A DNA stretch of 64,000 nt from Gammaproteobacteria bacterium (GTDB lineage: Bacteria > Pseudomonadota > Gammaproteobacteria > Thiohalospirales > Thiohalospiraceae), in NCBI GenBank assembly GCA_014762495.1, contig JABURT010000070.1, positions 1-64,000 on the forward strand, written 5' to 3'. The notes under the pieces are model-generated. The model did not search any database and was not told where the DNA came from. It saw nothing but the letters and a program-made list of their open reading frames with translations. Numbering within the stretch: the stretch's first letter is position 1; each line of letters opens with the position of its first letter. A program made the translations under genes and the position numbers. Below are positions 61,103-64,000 of the stretch, in pieces.

Positions 61103-62191
61103 ATGGAAGCACCCAGAATTATTTCGCCCGAGGTGATGAAACTCATCGTCGAGAATCTCAACTCCGTGGTGATGTTGTTTGATGATGCCATGCACCTTCT
61201 TTACATCAACCCTGTGGGTGAAATGCTCTTCGGCGTCAGTGCACCGCATTTGATCGGCCGAGAGGCACACGAGCTCTTTAACCGGGCAAAACTGGTGCAG
61301 GCCCTGGGTGAGGCACTGGATAGCGCGCACCCGTTTACCGAGCGTGAGTGCGAAATCGAGGTCAATATAGAGAAAGTGGTGAATGTGGACCTGACCGCCA
61401 TTCCTCTACTGGAAGCCGAGCAGCCACGGGCCCTGCTGGTGGAGATGAACCCCATCGACCGGCAGCTGCGTATCGCGCGTGAGGAGAACCTGCTGGCCCT
61501 GAATCAGGCCACGCGTTCGCTGGTGCGCAACATGGCGCACGAGATCAAGAATCCTCTGGGTGGGATACGCGGCACGGCCCAGTTGCTGGAGCGCGAACTC
61601 GTGGGCGAGGAACTTAAGGAGTTCACCGGCATTATCATTAGCGAAGCGGACCGCCTGCAGAAGCTGGTGGACCGGATGCTTGGTCCCAATACCTTGCCGC
61701 ATAAGGAGATGCTCAACATCCACGAGGTGCTGGAACGGGTCAAGCAGGTGGTGGAAATGAACCTCGCCGAGGGGATTTCGATTGGGCGCGACTATGACAT
61801 CAGTCTGCCCGAGCTCTATGCCGACAAGGACCAGTTGATTCAGTCCTTCATGAACCTGGTACGCAATGCGGTTCAGGCTCTAAATGGCGATGGGATGATC
61901 ACGTTATGCACACGGGTCTTGCGCCAGTACACCATCGGTCATGTGCGTCATCGTCACGTGGCCGCGATACAGATTATTGACAACGGTCCGGGAATACCGG
62001 AGTCCCTGCAGGAGAAGATCTTCTTCCCCATGGTCACGGGACACACCGGTGGAACCGGGCTGGGTCTTTCGATATCACAATCTTTGATTAATCAGCATGG
62101 CGGCCTGATCGAATGTTCAAGCCAGCCGGGGAGGACCGTGTTCAGCGTGTTGCTCCCCATCAGCGAGGAGAATGGAGATTTCCATGGGTAA
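61103..62191 (+). CDS. ntrB: nitrogen regulation histidine kinase NtrB (GlnL)
   Basis: A 362-aa soluble kinase/phosphatase for NtrC, controlled by PII. An N-terminal PAS domain (about 10-115) is followed by HisKA with MAHEIKNPLGG (H146) and HATPase_c (NLVRNAVQAL, DNGPGIPESL, GGTGLGLSIS). The ATG at 61103 has AAGG 7 nt upstream. It overlaps ntrC by 8 nt. Confidence 0.96.
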   Translation: MEAPRIISPEVMKLIVENLNSVVMLFDDAMHLLYINPVGEMLFGVSAPHLIGREAHELFNRAKLVQALGEALDSAHPFTERECEIEVNIEKVVNVDLTAIPLLEAEQPRALLVEMNPIDRQLRIAREENLLALNQATRSLVRNMAHEIKNPLGGIRGTAQLLERELVGEELKEFTGIIISEADRLQKLVDRMLGPNTLPHKEMLNIHEVLERVKQVVEMNLAEGISIGRDYDISLPELYADKDQLIQSFMNLVRNAVQALNGDGMITLCTRVLRQYTIGHVRHRHVAAIQIIDNGPGIPESLQEKIFFPMVTGHTGGTGLGLSISQSLINQHGGLIECSSQPGRTVFSVLLPISEENGDFHG

Positions 62192-63602
62192 CGGCATTAA
62201 GGTCTGGATCATCGACGATGATCGTTCCATTCGTTGGGTACTGGACAAGTCTTTGAGAAAAGCGGGCATGGAGGTCACCGCCTTCGAAAATGCCGAAGGC
62301 ATACTCGACCTTTTGGGGCGCAAGCAGCCCGATGTACTGGTCACCGATATCCGCATGCCCGGCATCGACGGCCTATCCCTGCTGGATCGGATTCAGGAGT
62401 TGTATCCCCTGTTGCCGGTAATCATCATGACGGCCCACTCGGACCTGGAGAGTGCCGTCTCCGCCTACCAGGGTGGTGCCTTCGAATACTTGCCCAAGCC
62501 CTTCGATATCGATGATGCGGTGGAACTGGTGGAACGGGCCGCAGCCACGGTCGCGTCCAATGCCATCTTCCCCGACGGGCAGGATGATGCGGAGGAACCG
62601 GAGATCATCGGCGAGGCCCAGTCCATGCAGGAGGTGTTTCGCGCCATCGGCCGACTCGCCAGCTCCAATATTACCGTGCTCATAAACGGTGAGTCGGGCA
62701 CCGGTAAGGAACTGGTGGCCCATGCCCTGCATCGCCATAGCCCGCGTGCCAAGAATCCCTTCATTGCCCTGAACATGGCGGCGATCCCGCGCGATCTGCT
62801 GGAGTCGGAGTTGTTTGGTCACGAGAAGGGGTCATTCACCGGCGCCCAGGCCGCACGCAAGGGGCGCTTTGAACAGGCCGATGGCGGTACACTCTTTCTC
62901 GACGAAATCGGCGACATGCCCTCGGAATTACAGACCCGCCTGCTGCGTGTGCTGGCCGAGGGCGAGTTTTATCGCGTGGGTGGCCACTCGCCGGTGAAGG
63001 TGGACGTGCGTATTATCGCCGCGACCCATCAGAACCTTGAAACCCTGGTGGAACAAGGCCGCTTCCGTGAGGATCTGTTCCACCGCCTCAATGTCATCCG
63101 TATCCACATCCCCTCCCTGCGCGAACGTCGCGAGGACATCCCGCTCTTGGTGAATCACTTCCTCAAGGAGGCGGCACGCGAACTCAATGTCGAACCCAAG
63201 AGCGTGGGCGAGGAGACGGCGCGTTTCCTCAGCGGGCTCAACTGGCCGGGCAACGTGCGTCAGCTGGAGAACACCTGCCGCTGGTTGACGGTGATGTCAC
63301 CGGGCAAGGTGGTGAGGATGGAAGACCTGCCGCCGGAGCTTAAGGAGGAGAAGGGTGCTGCCAGCTCGGGCGAAGACTGGGAATCGGCCCTGCGCCGCTG
63401 GGTGGATACTCATCTGGCTCAGGGCCAGTCCAACATCCTCGACAACACCACCCCTCGCTACGAGAAGATCATGATCGAGGAGGCCCTGAAGTATACGGGC
63501 GGTCGCCGCCAGGATGCGGCCAAGCTTCTCGGTTGGGGCCGCAACACCCTTACCCGCAAGATCAAGGAGCTGGGCATGGAAGAGGCGCGCAGCGAGGCCT
63601 AG
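62184..63602 (+). CDS. ntrC: nitrogen regulation response regulator NtrC (GlnG)
   Basis: A 472-aa sigma-54 activator. Receiver (D55 in VTDIRMPG), then an AAA+ domain with GESGTGKE (Walker A), GSFTGA (sigma-54 contact loop) and LFLDEIGD (Walker B), and a C-terminal Fis-type helix-turn-helix ([23 protein letters not shown]). The ATG at 62184 has GGAG 6 nt upstream; the ATG at 62172 lies too close to its GAGGAG. Its stop shares CTAG with the convergent aminotransferase. Confidence 0.97.
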   Translation: MGNGIKVWIIDDDRSIRWVLDKSLRKAGMEVTAFENAEGILDLLGRKQPDVLVTDIRMPGIDGLSLLDRIQELYPLLPVIIMTAHSDLESAVSAYQGGAFEYLPKPFDIDDAVELVERAAATVASNAIFPDGQDDAEEPEIIGEAQSMQEVFRAIGRLASSNITVLINGESGTGKELVAHALHRHSPRAKNPFIALNMAAIPRDLLESELFGHEKGSFTGAQAARKGRFEQADGGTLFLDEIGDMPSELQTRLLRVLAEGEFYRVGGHSPVKVDVRIIAATHQNLETLVEQGRFREDLFHRLNVIRIHIPSLRERREDIPLLVNHFLKEAARELNVEPKSVGEETARFLSGLNWPGNVRQLENTCRWLTVMSPGKVVRMEDLPPELKEEKGAASSGEDWESALRRWVDTHLAQGQSNILDNTTPRYEKIMIEEALKYTGGRRQDAAKLLGWGRNTLTRKIKELGMEEARSEA

Positions 63603-64000
63603 GCCGCGCGTCCCTCCTGTAATAATTCACGGATGGCCAGGGCGAGACGCTTGATGCCCTCGGCGATAGTGGCCTCGTCGACGGTGGAAAAGCTCAGACG
63701 CAGGCTGTTATGGGCCAGTCCATCGACATAAAAGGGGTCGCCGGGCACGAATACGACCTTGTCCTTGATCGCCTTCTGCAATAGATCACGCGCGGCGTAG
63801 CCTTCCGGCAGTCGTACCCACAGAAACATGCCCCCGTCCGGGTGCGTGGTTTCAATCCCATCGGGAAACTCTCGCCCGATTGCCTCCAGCATGGTGTCCC
63901 GTTGTCGACCGTACTTGTCGATGATGTTTTCAATGTGCGCATCCAGATCGTTATCGCACAGATATTGGTAGAGCACGCGCTGAGAAAAATAGTTGGTATG
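63599..64000 (-). CDS. PLP-dependent aminotransferase, 5' part beyond window
   Basis: The last 133 residues or so of a class I/II fold aminotransferase. Visible are FSQRVLYQYL, GGMFLWVRLPEGY, FVPGDPFYVDG and NSLRLSFS with the substrate-carboxylate Arg. This region resembles the 2-aminoadipate/LysN-type or MocR-like aminotransferases, but the PLP lysine and most of the enzyme lie outside, so the substrate is not decided. It converges on ntrC. Confidence 0.85.
   Translation of the reverse strand, partial: HTNYFSQRVLYQYLCDNDLDAHIENIIDKYGRQRDTMLEAIGREFPDGIETTHPDGGMFLWVRLPEGYAARDLLQKAIKDKVVFVPGDPFYVDGLAHNSLRLSFSTVDEATIAEGIKRLALAIRELLQEGRAA

Overview
This window is the replication-origin region of a gammaproteobacterial chromosome. 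It carries rpmH-rnpA-yidD-yidC-mnmE diverging from dnaA-dnaN-recF-gyrB, plus mnmG-rsmG-parA-parB and the full atpIBEFHAGDC operon. It is not enterobacterial: glnA is followed by a DUF4124-type gene before ntrBC, and parS sites cluster beside the origin. The base composition looks moderately GC-rich by eye. I saw no rRNA, tRNA, CRISPR array, insertion sequence or prophage.

Layout. 1-1888: 3' part of uvrD (-). 2013-7448: a four-gene signalling cluster (+) of a single-domain response regulator, a large soluble hybrid kinase with an N-terminal Hpt, an RpfG-type HD-GYP regulator and a free Hpt protein. 7569-10781: glmU-glmS (-). 10910-17905: ATP synthase operon (-) with a clear sigma-70 promoter and terminator. 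18120-22691: mnmG-rsmG-parA-parB (-). 22754-32967: a block of about 10 kb lying between mnmG and mnmE. It holds a membrane hybrid kinase, a PhnD-like periplasmic binding protein, a degenerate HD-GYP protein, a lipoprotein aminopeptidase, a FliB-like protein and a beta-propeller lipoprotein. 33109-36896: mnmE, yidC, yidD, rnpA, rpmH (-). 37078-43300: dnaA, dnaN, recF, gyrB (+), with the probable oriC between dnaA and dnaN. Four parS-like sites lie in recF and downstream of gyrB. 43678-50052: a small membrane protein (+), then fbp, two acyltransferases, glyS and glyQ (-). 50704-55596: a 1630-aa calcium-repeat surface lipoprotein. 55726-58664: a small conserved protein (-), then a PP-loop ATPase, a TusA-like carrier and a CDF transporter in one overlapping operon (+). 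58872-63602: glnA, a DUF4124-like protein, ntrB and ntrC, with NtrC and sigma-54 sites. 63599-64000: end of an aminotransferase (-).

How it fits together. ParB should bind the parS sites around recF/gyrB and work with ParA to segregate the origin. NtrB/NtrC should control glnA through two helically phased NtrC sites and a -24/-12 promoter, and their own operon through a third site. The most open parts are the two phosphorelay modules, the large calcium-repeat lipoprotein with CRP-like sites upstream, the thiolation-type PP-loop/TusA/CDF operon, and a short element found in two intergenic regions 10 kb apart.
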